A stretch of 64,000 nt of DNA from positions 1,557,903 through 1,621,902 of the forward strand of contig NC_031473.1 in NCBI RefSeq assembly GCF_000006565.2, in the 5' to 3' direction. The notes below the pieces were generated by a model that saw nothing but the letters and a program-made list of their open reading frames with translations, had not been told where the DNA came from and searched no databases. Below, piece after piece: positions 43,201 through 57,100 of this stretch (its first letter is position 1; each line of letters starts with the position of its first letter). The stretch comes from Toxoplasma gondii ME49. Lineage: Eukaryota; Apicomplexa; Conoidasida; Eucoccidiorida; Sarcocystidae. The translations under genes were made by a program, and so were the position numbers.

Positions 43201-45164
43201 TGTCCTTTGTTCCATATGTAGCGCAGTGTCTGTGTTGCTGGTTTTTCCCCTGTCGAGGCAGCTACCGATCCAGGGATGGTGACGTGCATTGTACGTCCCT
43301 TGGATTTCGAAAACGCTTACTGCACTGAAGAGGGCAGAAATGCTTGCGAAACACACGCAGAAACAATGGAAACAAAGGGTAAGCCTCCGTGTACTCTTTT
43401 GTGTAGACAGGTCACACGGGTTTAGAAAACCCGCTTGGAACTTGAGATCCGTTTCGGCAATTTATAGCCTGTAAAAAAGCCGTCTGTACACCGGCAGACA
43501 GCACCTTGAACTCCCTGTCTCGCAAGATATAAAGGGGACGTTTTCTTCGCTTGAAAATCAGAAACGTAAAAGTTGACTCTCCGTCGTTGTAGGTTTCAGT
43601 GTGACCAGAGTGGTAGGTCCAGCACCTCACTGCAGGTGCGTGCGCAGTGGCTTCGAGAACTTTCGTTTTTTCTTGGACCCTTCCCACCGTCGTTTCCGTT
43701 TACTTTCCCCGTGACATTTCCAGAAGCTCGCGTTTCATGCGACCACTCGTTTGGCTTTGTCCGGCTCCAGTTTTACACGTGTCTCAAAGCTGCTCTGTGC
43801 ATGCAAGCGGCCTTTCCAACACCAATGGTAGAGCTTGTCAAAAGATTCGCGTTTCCTTTCGATTTCTGGCTTTCCTGAAATCTGGGAAGTTTCCTTTGAG
43901 TTCCAGCCCATGCACGTCAACGAGCTCGGCGACTTTTCCGCAACAGAAGTCCGAGAATTTCAGTTGCCTTCCCTGTTTGTGCACCCTGTCAGCGACAGCT
44001 TTGCCAGCGGTTTTCTGAAGGGGTCTCCCGGTTGCGAAAGCGAGTCGTTTCTCTTAGGTACCTTCAGAATGGTTTTTTCGAGTGCTGCGTCACCGGACTT
44101 CACGCGTTGTCTATAAATGCACCGATGTGTAGCAACTCCACTGCGTTGCACCGAATATGTAAGGCAATTCCCACGAAGGCTATACGCGTTTACGGATAGC
44201 CGCTTCTGGGCGTCGCTGCGCAATTCCATCTCTCTCCTCTTTGCAAATTTTTGGTGGCACTTCTCGTGACTTACCATAGCTCGACTTCTTTGTTTCTCGG
44301 TCGACTTCTTTCGCGACAAAGTTCGGTGCTGACTCGTCTCTGTCATCAGTGATGTGGCGTCCTTCGTTGACGCGGCATTTCCGTACAGCTCTTGTCTGTC
44401 GCCCCGTTCGACACCAAAGGAACTCTTCAGTCAGCGCGGGACACTGGACCTCGAGAACTTGACCGCTGAGAGGCCTCCCCATTTTGTTTTTTCGCGTCTC
44501 CCTTTTCAGTAAGACTCCTCCGTTTTTTTCGCACATGTGCCTCACACACGAGAGACGTCAAGTCTCCTGAATCGCGCTTCTTCCAAGAGAGAAAACAACT
44601 CTTCCTCTCGCCAAATCCGCAGTCTGCTCCGTTTGTGACTGCTGCACTTTCCTCGTGCTGTCACCGGGAACTGTTTCCCCCCCCCCCCGTCGCCGTCTGA
44701 AGGTCGCCGCTCCTGTCTCTTTCTTTCGGCCCACCACAGCTTCGAAAGGTTTCACCTTTCATAAGGTTTTGACCCTTGTCTACAGAAATTCTTTGCAGGA
44801 AAAGGATGCGTTTCTGGGTATTCTGAATACCGGCCGGTGTCGTCTCCGGTCTCCTCGTCGGCGGACCTTGACTGGCGAAAACAGAGGAGGCTTCACCTCT
44901 GCTTTACACTGTGACTCTGCACCAAGTCAAACTCGGAGCTCCTCTCTCAGTCTGGTCTCCTTCGTCTTTTCAGCTGGCTCCCCCTCGTCGAATGTCCCTA
45001 CATTCTGTCAGTTCCTGTCTCCCCTGCTTCTACTTCGTCTCCACCTTTCGCGCCCCCCATCGCCTTCATCTCCCCTCTTCTCTCTCGACAGACATCCTTT
45101 CTTCTCATCGTCTCTCCTTCCGTGTCTCCCCCCTCTCCTTCAGTGTCTCCTCGGTTTCCTCACC
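40265..45164. other. 4.9-kb intergenic region without recognised gene
   Basis: Adjacent to 40264 is CT-rich DNA that should contain the 3' UTR of the secretory protein gene. From about 40650 to 44400 composition is nearly balanced, and short open frames on both strands show no recognisable domain or splice structure. A small TA microsatellite lies at about 42720-42765. A 12-C homopolymer at 44677-44688 and the CT-rich DNA after it probably belong to the promoter or 5' UTR of the WD-repeat gene. Confidence 0.5.
44677..44688 (+). repeat. Poly-C run of 12
   Basis: Uninterrupted C homopolymer about 480 bp upstream of the WD-repeat gene start. It is likely to be length-variable. Confidence 0.9.
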
Positions 45165-48100
45165 ATGTCCGGAGGAGGCAGCGAGCCGCTGGAGTCGGAG
45201 GCGGAAGGTTTTTCAGAGGCTCCGCATGCAGGCGAGGAGACAGAAAAGTCGAAGACGGCGGAGCGACAGAGTGGCGAGAAGAGCGCTGCTTCGTCTTCGT
45301 TACTCTCTTTGGGGTCTCGTTCTCTGGAAGAAGAAGGTCGGAGAAAGGAGGCGTCTCCGCCCTCGACCGAGAAGAAAACTGGAGGCAGTTGGTTTAATTT
45401 CCTTTTTGCCAAGTGGAGAGGAACTCACAAACACAGAAATGCAATTCAACTGGCACAAGCCTTCGGCGCTGCGAATCAACCGGGAAAACCTGTAAGTCTC
45501 GCCTTCACACTTTGAGCAGCGTAGAGAAGTCCAGATTTTCTTGTTCGTCGACTTCATGTTTTCTTTGTTTCAAGGATCAGTTCTACTAAGAGCTGAATCA
45601 CTTCTGGCAATCTTCTCTGTCGCGAACAGTCGTTTCTCTTGGTCTCACAGTCTGCAGCAGAGTCTCTCACGTTCCATATGAGAACCGCGTCTTCTCTCTG
45701 CTGCGTTCACCGTCCCCCTATTTCTCTCCGCTCTTCACTCTCATCGGCCTCTTGAGTACCCAGCTGGTGATCCGTTCGCCTCTCCTTTTCTTCCCTACTC
45801 CTGCTGTCTCTCTTTTTCTCTCTTCTCTCTCCCTTTGATCTCGTCTTCTTTCGTTCTCTCCCTCCTCTCCGTGTCTTTTCTCTCCGTTGGTGTTCTCGCT
45901 CTCTTTGCTTCTCTCCCTTCTTCTCCTGCATGTCTCTTCAGTACCCGGTGATTAAGTCAGGATTATCGTCCCTGGCATTTCGTTGACATGTTCATGACGC
46001 AAATGCTAAGAGAGCGACGGCGGAGCAGACGACTTTCTTTTAACAGGTTTCCTTGCACCTTCCATTCTTCCTTTGTCCTGTCGGTTCCCCTCTCGCGTCT
46101 TGGCAGGGTCCTGTGATCGGAATCGTCGTGTGCAAAGGCCCGCGGAACGAGCTCCAGGGATTGGCCGTCGCTACTCCGCGAGTCGTCGAACGGTATCTTC
46201 TCGACGGTCGGCTGCAGCAGCGCGTAGCGGTTCCAGAGCCTCTGACTTGCTTTGTAGGAGGAAAAATTGGAGGCGTCGGTCGTGTGCTTCTCTGCGGGAC
46301 CCAAGCCGGAAGAGTTTTCGTCTTGAAAGCTGAAACGTTCGAACAGCTGCTCGAACTGGACTCCCGTAAGATCGAGATTTCCGGATGGAGGTGGAAAGGC
46401 GAAAGGAGAACGCAAGGAGGCGAGGGGGAAGAGAAAATCGAGGGACGAACACTGAAGAACAGGAAGGAAAGGAGAAGTGAAAAACTTTGTCCACTCGACG
46501 ACCTCGTGGCGGTCGGCGAGATGGTTCGCGTCATCATGGGCGACGTAGAAAAGAGTGACACGAAGAAGGAGAGAGAGTAGCAGAGGGGATTTCGAGAGGG
46601 AAGAGAAGCGTAACGGGATGTTAGAAAAAAATCAAGAAATCAAGTTGACAGAAGAGATGGTTCAGTTGTGGGGTGGCTTCAAGAACCGGGGGGGTTCAGG
46701 ACCGCCTCTCCTGAACGGGCAAGGGAAGTCCGAAGGCACACAAGGATATATGATCCCGCTAGATACCAGCATCGGAAGGAACTCAACGTCTTGCCAAGAC
46801 GGTATGTCTGCCGCATACCTCCTGGATCGTGGAAGACGCGCCGTCGAGTTTTTTCGATTGCCAAAGAAATCCGAGCAAGGATGAGTGGTCAAAATTTAGA
46901 GAAAGGATAATGCATCGAAGAATTCAAAGAAAGACTGAACCAAAAAGACATCGGAAAACACTCAGGTGGAGAGAAATGCGCACTGCGTGGGTTTCCCCTT
47001 CTAAGCATCGCTCGAGAAATCCAGAGAAAGGGAAATGCAGCCGGTGTCAGAAATCGGAACTGTCACGCCAAAAGACAGACAGAAGCGAGTAAAAAGGACA
47101 TAAAAAGCAAAAAGTCCTTTTCTGAATGGGTGAACACTCAGCCTCACGGGTTGTCTCTCGCTTCATGGAAGTCTTGCTTCTATCTAAAAGCGTGCAGTGT
47201 CCTATCTTTATAGCTTTCTTTTCTGTTTCTCTTCCTCATTTCTCCTTACTTCTTCATACGTTTTTTTCATTTTTCCTCTCGTCTTCCCTTCCTTACGTCG
47301 TCTCTCTCCTCCCCCATGGCATCTGTCTTTCTCCCTGTTCTCATACGCTCTCTCCTGCTCGGTGGTCGCCCCTCTCTTCCTGATTTCTCATGCCCTCTCG
47401 GTTCTCATTGCTTATGCGTCCTCTTGCTCTCTCCTTCCTCTCCTCATGCCTTCCGTCATTCCCTCTTTCTCTCCCCAAATGTTCTTTCTTCTCACTCTCT
47501 TTTTGCACCTTCTCTGTTCGTTGCCCGTGTGCAGGAGCAGCATACGCGACAGCTGGGGTGTCTCTGGACCTCCCGTGTTTGCCGCCTCGCGGGGGTTTGA
47601 CGTTCTGTCGGGATCCTCTCGGGCGAGGCGGCGATGGTGGCTCGACTCGGAAAGGAAATGCGTTTTGGATCGAGTCTTCGAAGAGGGAGAGAAAACACGA
47701 AGAACAAAGTCCCGCGGGGCGCCTAGACACCGCAGCCTCGCTTCTCGTGGGGAGGGCCCTCGACGGAGACAGCTCGTCAGCGGCCCCAGGGCGCGCGAGA
47801 CGCGTCGAGCACCGGAGAGCCTCTGCCGGATCGTCTGAACGTTCTGAGAGTACTGAGAATGACGATGGAGAGTCTGAGAGACAAAGAGAGCAGAGCGAAG
47901 AGCCCATCGAGTTCCCCGCCTGTCTCGCGATCTCTGCGTTGGCCATCAAGGCGACTTTCGCCGAATTCGTTCACTACGTCATCGCTGGCAACGTCCGAGG
48001 CCATGTCTTCGTCTGGCAGGTTCCCTCTACGAAACTCGTGCACCTCCTCACGTTTCCAGTCGACCGCGCAGACGCAGCTTTCCTTCGTTCTCAGGAATCC

Positions 48101-51100
48101 CTTTCCTCGACGTCAAGTCTCTCTCACGGGGCTGAAGAGGCCCTCGCCACTCTCCACTCGAGCCGACGCGCCTCCCTGTCGCTCCCAGACCACCCTGAAG
48201 TGAGGCTTGGGTCTCCGCGCCTCATGCATCGCTCAGCAGGAGACAGGGCTCGCGTCCCCACAGAAGCCGCAGTCCCCGGCGGATCCGCTGGCCCCGGCAG
48301 GCAGGCCTCGTCGAGAGACTCTTTCGAGGCCCAAGCAAGCGACTCGCCTAAGGAAGCTACCGCTTTTTCTCCGAGTTTTGAGACAGGGTCGATCGACCGA
48401 AGCAACCTGAGAGGCGACGCAGAGCCCTCGCATGCAGGCGCGAGGCTCGGAGGCTCAGGCGCGCAGGAGGCGGGAGACTTCCTCTTGACGCCCGGAGGGC
48501 CTCTGCGACTCGGTGGCGACGGGGACTGGAACCGGAGACGCGAATCTGCAGGCTCGGTGTCTGAAGTCGTTCAGGCAGTGGGGTCAGTGGCAGAAATTGA
48601 CTTGTCTGACAGGGACACAGAAGGCGACGATGCGGAGCCGGTCGGGGCGTTTGCGGAGCATGGACCGAGCCGGGTCCGCGCGCGAAAGGCTAAGAAAGGC
48701 TCGAATGCGACCGTCTCGGAGACGCCAGAGGCGTCGTTTTTCACAGACACCAGACTCGCCGGGAACGGATCGACAGAAGGCAGTGCAGGTTCGGAATCCG
48801 TTTCTTCCGCGACAAGCGAAAATAAAAAGTCGAAGAGTCTCTCCAGGCGCAAACTGAACGCGAAACGGCTTTTCAGCCTAGCAGGGGTCAAAGACTCCCG
48901 TCGAGACAGCCGAAGCAGCGACCAGGCGAGTGTACATACACTCGGAGAGGGTGTACATACACCCGGAGGCGACGCCTCGGATCGCAGGGCCTCCGCAGAC
49001 GTCACTGCTGTTCCAGCTGTCCGTGTTTTCCAGAGCGAAGAGCAGCACAGCGCGAAGCCTCGCCGCGGGCGGGGAACAGCTCGGGTGTCGCTGTCGAGTA
49101 TGTCCGACAGTCCAGTGGAGTCTCCGAGCAGGCAGGAGGAACAGCGGTTCCAGAGCGCCCTTGAGGAGGCATCCTCCTACCTTCCCGCCTTTCACGACGA
49201 CGGCGAGTTGTTCATCTCCTCTCCAGACACTCCTGGGAGGGCCGTGGAAAGTGGGCGCGCGGCGGGAGACGGAGAGAGACGAAAGAGAGAAGAGGCATCA
49301 CGAAGAGGCCATGGCTGGTGTGAAGGCCCGACGGGGGGCGGCTCTGTTCAGAGTGGAGGATCCGATGCGGCAGCGTCTGCCTGTCCAGGAACGGAGAGGA
49401 GAGAGAGTGCGACCACGGAAGATGACGAATGGCGAGGGGAGAGACGAAACGCCGAGTTAAACCGGGGAGAAGCGACGACTGGGGAGGTGAGAGGCAGGGA
49501 GTCTCTGCCTGGAGGACTGCAGAGCAGCGACGACGAAATGGAAGACGTATCTCTAGCCTCCGACTGCGCGAGTCCTCCGCAGCCGAGCGACTTCGATAGT
49601 CCGGTCCAAGAGGGAAAGTCTGCAGCCCTCTCCGAGGCAGACAATCACGACATCGCCGCCTTCTCCCCAGGAACAGAAGAGAGAAACGTTTCCGGGAGCG
49701 AGGACTCCCGACGCACGCGTCCGCAGGCTCCGAAAGAGGCGAACGAAGAGGCGGAACAGGGAGCGCAATTCTCAGCATCCACTGTGGTGAAGACTGAGGG
49801 AAAAAACGTTTTCGCGCGCGAAGCGGGAGAAAAGACGGAGCCAGAGATAGGGAAAGAAAAGGAAGCGAAAGAAAAGGGAGAGCAGGAAATGCAAGGAGAG
49901 GTGCCAGCGCCTCAGTCTCTACCAACGCAGTCGGCGAGACAAGAGGAAGATGATGTTCCACTTCCAGAAGAGCAACTCAATGGAGACTTAGAAGGTCCGA
50001 GAAGCGAGGAGAGACAAGAGCGAGGTGTGTTTCTGGAAGACGAACCGGACAGCATGATGATGGAAGAGACGGAGACGCAAAGATCTCGCAATGACAACAC
50101 ACAGACAGAATCCACGTTTGGAGACAAAGCTCTGACGCTGACGACTGGGGGGGACCCGGAGAGCGAGGAGCTTTCGAAAGGCGATGAGACTTCATCTCCT
50201 TATCGAGAGAGAACAGAATTCCCCACAGCCTCTGCCGTCCCGCGCTTCGACGCGAAGAGAGGAGACAACGAGTCTCCTCCGCCCCGCTCTCCTCACTCTC
50301 TCTCTCCCTCTCGTCGGTCGCAAAAGTCTTTGAATGCCAGTATTCTTCCAGAAAGTGAAGAAGATGGGGACCTGTATCTGCGCGAACGTATGGGGATGAT
50401 GACAGCCGAGGGAGTCGACGAAGCAGTCTTCTCCGATGAGGCGAGTGAACTCCAGGCACGAGGCTTGACGCATAGATCTTCTTTTCAGCAGCTTGCATGC
50501 ACCAGACAGAGGGCCTCAGAAGCTGGAATCGAGCAACGCTACGTCGGAGCCCTCCTGACTGTGGCAGCCTTTGACCAACTGTGGATCGGCTACGGAGACG
50601 GCACTGTGGCAGTCTTCGCCCTCAGCGACTACTGCCTCCTCGAGTGCGCCAAACTGGAGACTCCAAATATAAGCCGAATGGAGTTATCAAAATTCGCAGG
50701 CAAGGCGTGTATGGGGAGGGGTGGACAGTCGTTGGAAAGGAGAAAGAGAAAGGGAAGGAAAGGACTTTTTACGGGAGGAAGGGAAGCGACTGGGTTCTTG
50801 GAGAGGAGGGAGGAGGGCGCTGCGAGGAAAGTGGACTCTACAGTGAAGAGCGACTTTCGTGCTTGTTGGAAGAGACGCCGTTGGGTCCCGGTAGGCTCGT
50901 CGATTTTCTCCTGGTGACACTTCACTGTTCTGTTTGCCTGGCCTTGCCGTAAACGCTTTCGAGAAAGTCAAAAGAAAGGAGGAACCTCAGATCCTTTGCA
51001 GGGAAGAGAGAAAACGAGGAAGTCAACATGGGGTGTTCTTTTCGCTGTTTTTCCTGCATGCAGAGGTCGTCCTAATTCTGAGTGGGAACGAGCTTGTGAC

Positions 51101-54100
51101 GGTCTGGAGTGTACGTACACTCCGCTGCCTCCGCCAGTGAGTCTGAGGTCGCCCTTTTCTCGGCGGCGAACGACGGAGATTTGCATTCGTCTTTTCGAAG
51201 CCTTCTCAGTTCGAATTCCTCAACTCTCGCATATGCACAAGGCCCTACAGCGGTCCAACTCACATAAATACGCATATGTGCATGCAAGATAGAGGAGGTC
51301 CGTCGAGTGGACCTTCGCATGTGCGAAAAGAAGCTAGCCTTTACATATGCACAGATATATACACATATATATATATATATATATTATATACTATATGTAA
51401 TATTTGGTGCATGCTAATATATGCATGACCGGCAGTGGAGACACGTGGTTAACCTGTGAGGGTCGACACTTTCCTATCTTCTTGGTATTTGGAGAAAGTG
51501 AAAGTTTCACTTTTTTTACAAACCGTTTTCAGCTTTTGCGGGAGCGTTGGGCATCGAATGTTGGTCGAGCGGACAACTCCTCTCGCGGTCCCCATCGCGC
51601 GAAGTCAGAGACCTCCGAAGTCGGCTTTACATGAACACCTAGAGTTTGAGATTCGACACACCGCAGGAGGGAGTCTTCTTTTTTTTTCTTGATTAGTGTC
51701 GTTCTTGGTGCGTCTGCAGAGGCCCTTTTGACTTCGCAGACTTTACAGACGAAGCATCACTGAGGGGAAATTCCAGTTTTACAGCATCCTTTATCTCGAC
51801 GGCAGAGACTTCTTTTTTCTGTTCTCAAAACGAGTTCGTCCTCGTAGTGCACTGTAGAACTTACGCATGTGCACCAGCTTCCGCACGGGGACAAGTCGAG
51901 ATTAAATGACAGTGAGGATGAGTTTGCATTAGATGCATATATCGGAATCCGCTCACGGTCTGTTCTCCTTCGAGCAACCTCTCGACTCACGGACCTCCTC
52001 TCGAAGCGACTTTTCGCTCAAAGTTCCCCTCGTCGTCTTCGTCGTCTGCTCTCTCTCTCTCAGGGTGCCGACAGCCATGCTCACCTGCGGAATACCTCTC
52101 GCCTATCTCTACGTCCTCGAAGCTCCAGAGGCTTGGGACTCGAAAGTGACAATCGTTCTGGCAGTGAGTGTCTCCAGACTGGCTGGTTGCGCCCTGAGAG
52201 TCGGATCGAACGCGTTCTTGAGGGCAACAGCAAGCAGTTGTGTGTGTGTGTCTGTGTGTAGCCAATATTGTGGGTTTAGCAGAGACACAAAGGCAGACCA
52301 GGAGGAAGACACGAGAGGGGAGTGAGTCTGTCAGCTAACATGTTTGTTGTGTGCCTCGTCGTTGTTTGTTCTCGGTTGAGTCTCCCTCTTTCCTCTTTGC
52401 CGCTTTACTCTTTTGCGGTAGACCCCCTTCCCCGTCTTTGTGTGGCGAATCCACTTCTTGTCTTCTTTCCTCTCTAGAGGCTTCTGCCGGGCTGTCTCTC
52501 ATTTTACTGCTTTCCTGTGTCATCGCTTCCTGCCTTCCTCTCCGCTTCTCCCACCTGGAGTTCGAGTGAGCGTCTTCACTCTCCCCCTTTGTCCGCAATC
52601 GCCTGTGCATGCGCTTCCCCTCGCCCATGCACTGTTTTCTTTCGCGTCCGTGTCTCTCGTTCTTCTCTCCCCCGGTGTTTCAGCTTCTTCAAGAAGCAGT
52701 GTCAAGGTGAAAAGAGAGGTCGTTGTCCGGGAAGAGGCTTCACTTGATGGTGTTTTCGTCGAACTGCTCCATAACGCCTGAAAAATATAACATCTCCTTT
52801 TTTCTGCATGCGTGTGCATGGACTTCAATGTACAGGGGTGTGTTGACGGTTCCATCAGCGTCCGGAGACTCGAGAAAAGCGCAGAAGGCGACGATCTCCA
52901 CTTCCTTCTTATTCGAAACTACGTCCGAGGTAGACAAATTTCTTCGGTGTGGCGTGTACAGTTTCCCTCGATTTTAGAGAAATTTTCATCATCTCTCGCC
53001 TTCAAAAGTTACGTCATGCGAAACTGTGGTGACAGCTGTCCACTTCCACGCAGGTGTCACACACACAAGCGCCACACCTGGAAAAGGAGTATTTGTGCAT
53101 GCATATGTACATGCGTATTTATTTTTTATGTAGATTATTTATGGTTGGATTGACGCGTGCGTAGATGTAAATGTACAGTTACTTACATTCTCATGCAGAT
53201 AATGTATATGTGTAAGGACTCGATATGTCAGTCCACCCTCTGTTACTGCAGGACTTAAACTGCATGCACCAGAGTGACGGGCTCCCTATTGCTTCGTCAC
53301 TCAGCATCCATATTTGCGTGTGTCTTTTATGTGCTCCTCGATTTGTACGGGAGCCTTCTGCTGTCCGTTTTCAGGGAGATAAAGGACTCTCTCTACATAT
53401 ACGCAATTCACATACCCTTCAGTGAAAAGATACATACATGTACATACACATATGAATATATACATATATATATATATACGTATGTATGCATATATATATA
53501 TTTATATATATGCGTTTACGTATACATTTCCTTTTATATTTTTTCTTGGAGTTTTGGCAAGAGTCGCGTATGCGTTTAAGTTCTCTGTCCTGTCTTCGTG
53601 TTTCTAGAAGTGGAACCTCAAGTGCCGATTAGCGCGATTTGCATCGACTCTTGGTTGAACGCGGCTTTTGTGGGCGACGCAAGGTAAGATGTTTTTCTTC
53701 CGTTGTCGAACACATACGCATGTGTTTCCTCTGCTGTTCAGGTTTTATGTGAGACTCCTGGTCAAGTAGATCTTTTTCACGTTGTTGTCTGGTGCTTCTC
53801 TTTGTCGTCTGACGCGTTCGAACTTTCGTTTTCCTCCTGCCGTTGTGTGCTCATTTTCATCTGCGGCCGGTCGACCATCTCACGCCGGTCTCTTGGCAAC
53901 TTTCGCCTGGCTCGGCTTCGTGCGCACAGAAAACTCCTTGCATGCATGCGCATCCCCCGAGTGTCTGATCCCTTCTTCACCGCGAAAGTGTCTTGTGTTT
54001 TTTTTCGGAAATTACCGACTGTAATGAACCGCACTCGTCGGCCTGTGTGCCTCAGTCGCTGTTCTCCGTTTTTCTGCGGCTTTTTCTTTTCAGTGGTGTC

Positions 54101-57100
54101 GTCTTCACCTTGCCGTACGTGTTCCAGTTGCTCGATCCGTCTCTTGTCCCCGCCGTCGTTCCGCCTCGAGAAGAAGCTTTTTGTGGAAGCGAAGGTCACG
54201 GTCCTTCACATCCAGCGCCAGATTCGCTGTCGCGCTCTTTGTCTTCCGAAGACATCTCCTGAGCATTTGATAGCCTTTCCTGAAAAATCTCGAAGAGTCA
54301 CGAGGCATGCGATGCACCTTCGCCTCTCACCCCAGCTCTGCACCCGCGCTTCAGGAGTGGTGCATGTATTTGGATATCCACACACTGGGACTTCACAAAC
54401 ACACACCTGTGCGCATGCAGGATGCGTCTGTAGACTCATTTCTGGCTTTTGCATGCGGTACGGTGGAAGAGGAATCCGTTTGTGTTTGCGCATTCGGGGA
54501 AGACATTTCACAGTTCGTCTGAATGAGGTGCGTGTCACGCGGACCCGTACACACGATCGGTTGTTCTTTTCGCAAGGCAGAAGAACCGCCTAGAAAGTTT
54601 TCAAATGTGTGAATTCATATGCGTGTGCATTATGGTATGCATACTCCTACACAGAAGGATGCATATACAAATACATATGTATACATATGTATATATATAT
54701 ATATATACATATGGATAGATATATAGATACATATATAGATAGATATGTATTTCTGTGTGTATACTTTTGTGTGTACGTATGTATGTATACATGTATAAAT
54801 ATGTGTATATATATAAATATGTATACATTTTGGTGTGCATTGGTTGTGAGCACTTCTTCGTGGTTGTTTGGATATGCCATTTTTTCTCTGGAAGTTTACG
54901 CGAGGAAGGAATGGGACACAGATTGTTAGAAGAGAAGTGGAGCGCCCCGGGGGAATGCCGGCATAAGAGGCGAATGGCGATCTTCTGTCTGCACATGTCC
55001 AAGAGCACAGGGAAGTCAAAGGTTTTGGTGCTTCATTTCCGTCACACAGGAATTGAAAGAGAACATGTGACCTCCGTCGCTGTGAGGATAAGTTTAAATT
55101 CGACTGGAACACCGTTTTCTAATCTCCCGCTTGCCCTGCTGTCGGGCCAGTGCAGATGACTCTAGAAAAGTCGTGAGAAGCGAGAGAGGCAGCGAGACTT
55201 TCAGGAGAGAGAAATGACCTAAATTCTTGGGGCGAGTGTCAGTACACAAGGGCAAAAACGAGGATGCGCAGTTCAAACCCAGCATGAATGCTTCCTGTCT
55301 ACCTTTCTGCGCCAGAGGAAACACCGAAAGACTTTCTTTTGTGCAACTGTTCGAAACGACTCGAATTCACAGTGTGTGCGTCTTCAAATCCTCGATGTAC
55401 ACACAGGTTCCCTCATGCAGTCGTCTCTGCTAGAGTGTCTTCTCCGACAAACTTCCGAAAGTAAAGCGTGTAATTCACTGTTCTTACGGAAAACTTCTCT
55501 TTGCTTGTTGTCAAAAGGAGGAACGGAAGGAGACAATGCCCTCCTTCGTGCTGGGGAAATGCCGTTTCCGCCAGGTCCTAGCATGACAGTTTCAAAGGAG
55601 ACGATGCCTCCCAGTAAGAGGTACTGATCAGACAAGCATCTAAATAGGGTTGTTTTCTGGTTATAAACAGTAGAAAGCGAATAGTAATCCTGTCGCACAG
55701 ATGACGCCTCGTAGTACGAGGTACTGATCATACCAGAGCCTGAGAGGGATTTTCCCTCGGTGGTAGTGCAACTACTCCTTAGTTTATGTCGACTTGATTG
55801 TTTCACCATGTACCACTACATTCTGTTCGATGTTTTCATTCGATGGAGTGATCAAGCTTTTTTTACTGTTTAGCGCTTCTCCTCCCGTACCTTCAACACT
55901 GGAACACATTGACATGGAACAGGGTGTTCCGCGGCTCTTTCAGTCTTTCCTCTACGCGCATGTGCATGAGATAGCAGCGTTTAAAAGTGCACAGCGACAA
56001 AAAGACGACGACAAGACATGAAACTCTGTGCGACCGTCCCCTCTTGCCCTCCATTTTGTCTTGCCTCACCACGAGAGTTCAACGCTTCTGCTGTCTGGCT
56101 TGACACGCATGCGAGCAATCGAGACTGGAGAACAAGTGCCGCTTTTTTTTGTGGAGAAAGTCACAGGAAACACACCTTTTCTCCGCCCTTTAAAAGTCTT
56201 CAAGGCTTTTCAATGGCAGCAGGAATTCCTTCCTTCCTCTGTTTCGAGTTTTAGGTCTTTTTCTCATGCCGAGATGCTCTCGAAATGCGAGGCCGAGCGT
56301 CGAGCATGCACCACTTGTGCAGTTTCGCGGAGGTGAGTTGTCCGGTTTCCTTTCCCGACTTCATCTCTTCTCTTTCTTGCCTCCGCGCTGTTATCTCTCG
56401 AGCTCCCCTGAAATGACGACTCCTGCGTCACCGGCTTCTTCCGGCACTCCCGGTTCTCCAGCTGTCTCAGCTGTATGTACACCGCTCGAGCTGCTCTGTC
56501 CTCGCTTCCCGTTTCCTCTGTTTCTGTCGGAGCGTCGTTCCGCGTCCAGCCGCTCCGTTTCTGGGGACTCCAAGCGAAAACGGTGTGCATCCACCCAAGA
56601 AGTTCTACAGAACCTTCCCGGTGACACTCGGGAGCCTTCCGCTCACGCAAGGCCTTGTCCAGCCCATCATCGGAAACAGTTTTCCTCGTGGGGACGACGA
56701 GAAGAAGAAGACGTGAGGAAAGAGTCCCTGGCTTGGAAATGGGTTCCCTCCTGCACAGTCCTTCGTTTGCGTCGTCTTCAGAGTCTCCTTCGCGTGGCGG
56801 TCATTGCTCGGTGCATGCACGAAGTTAACAAAGAGACATCGGCTGAGAGAGACGACGAAAAAACGCACAGGGGGAGAACGAAGGTTCCACTGACCGAGAT
56901 AGAGCAAGAGGACCGTCCTGATAACCGTCGACCGTCACAAGAGGGGATGACGGGGAAAGGTTCGCTGGTGTCGTTCTCGGTCTCGAATTCGGGTGCATGC
57001 GCGCACAGAGACGACAGACGGGAAGACAAGACTGAAGAAAGAGGACCACTGCAAGAGCGGATAAACCCAGTGCGGCAAGACCTGGAACGCATGCAGCTGC

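Noticed and set aside
54115..54262. Stop codon at 54260-54262 as the end of the WD-repeat gene
   Set aside because: A consensus donor gtacgt at 54115 leads in phase to further blade-like exons. Ending here would leave the propeller incomplete. It is kept as an alternative in the entry.
56266..56402. ATG at 56266 as the start of a separate 982-residue protein
   Set aside because: A strong donor (gtgagt at 56333) and the acceptor before 56403 show that this stretch spans an intron. The 56403 exon joins in phase to the upstream exon in another frame.
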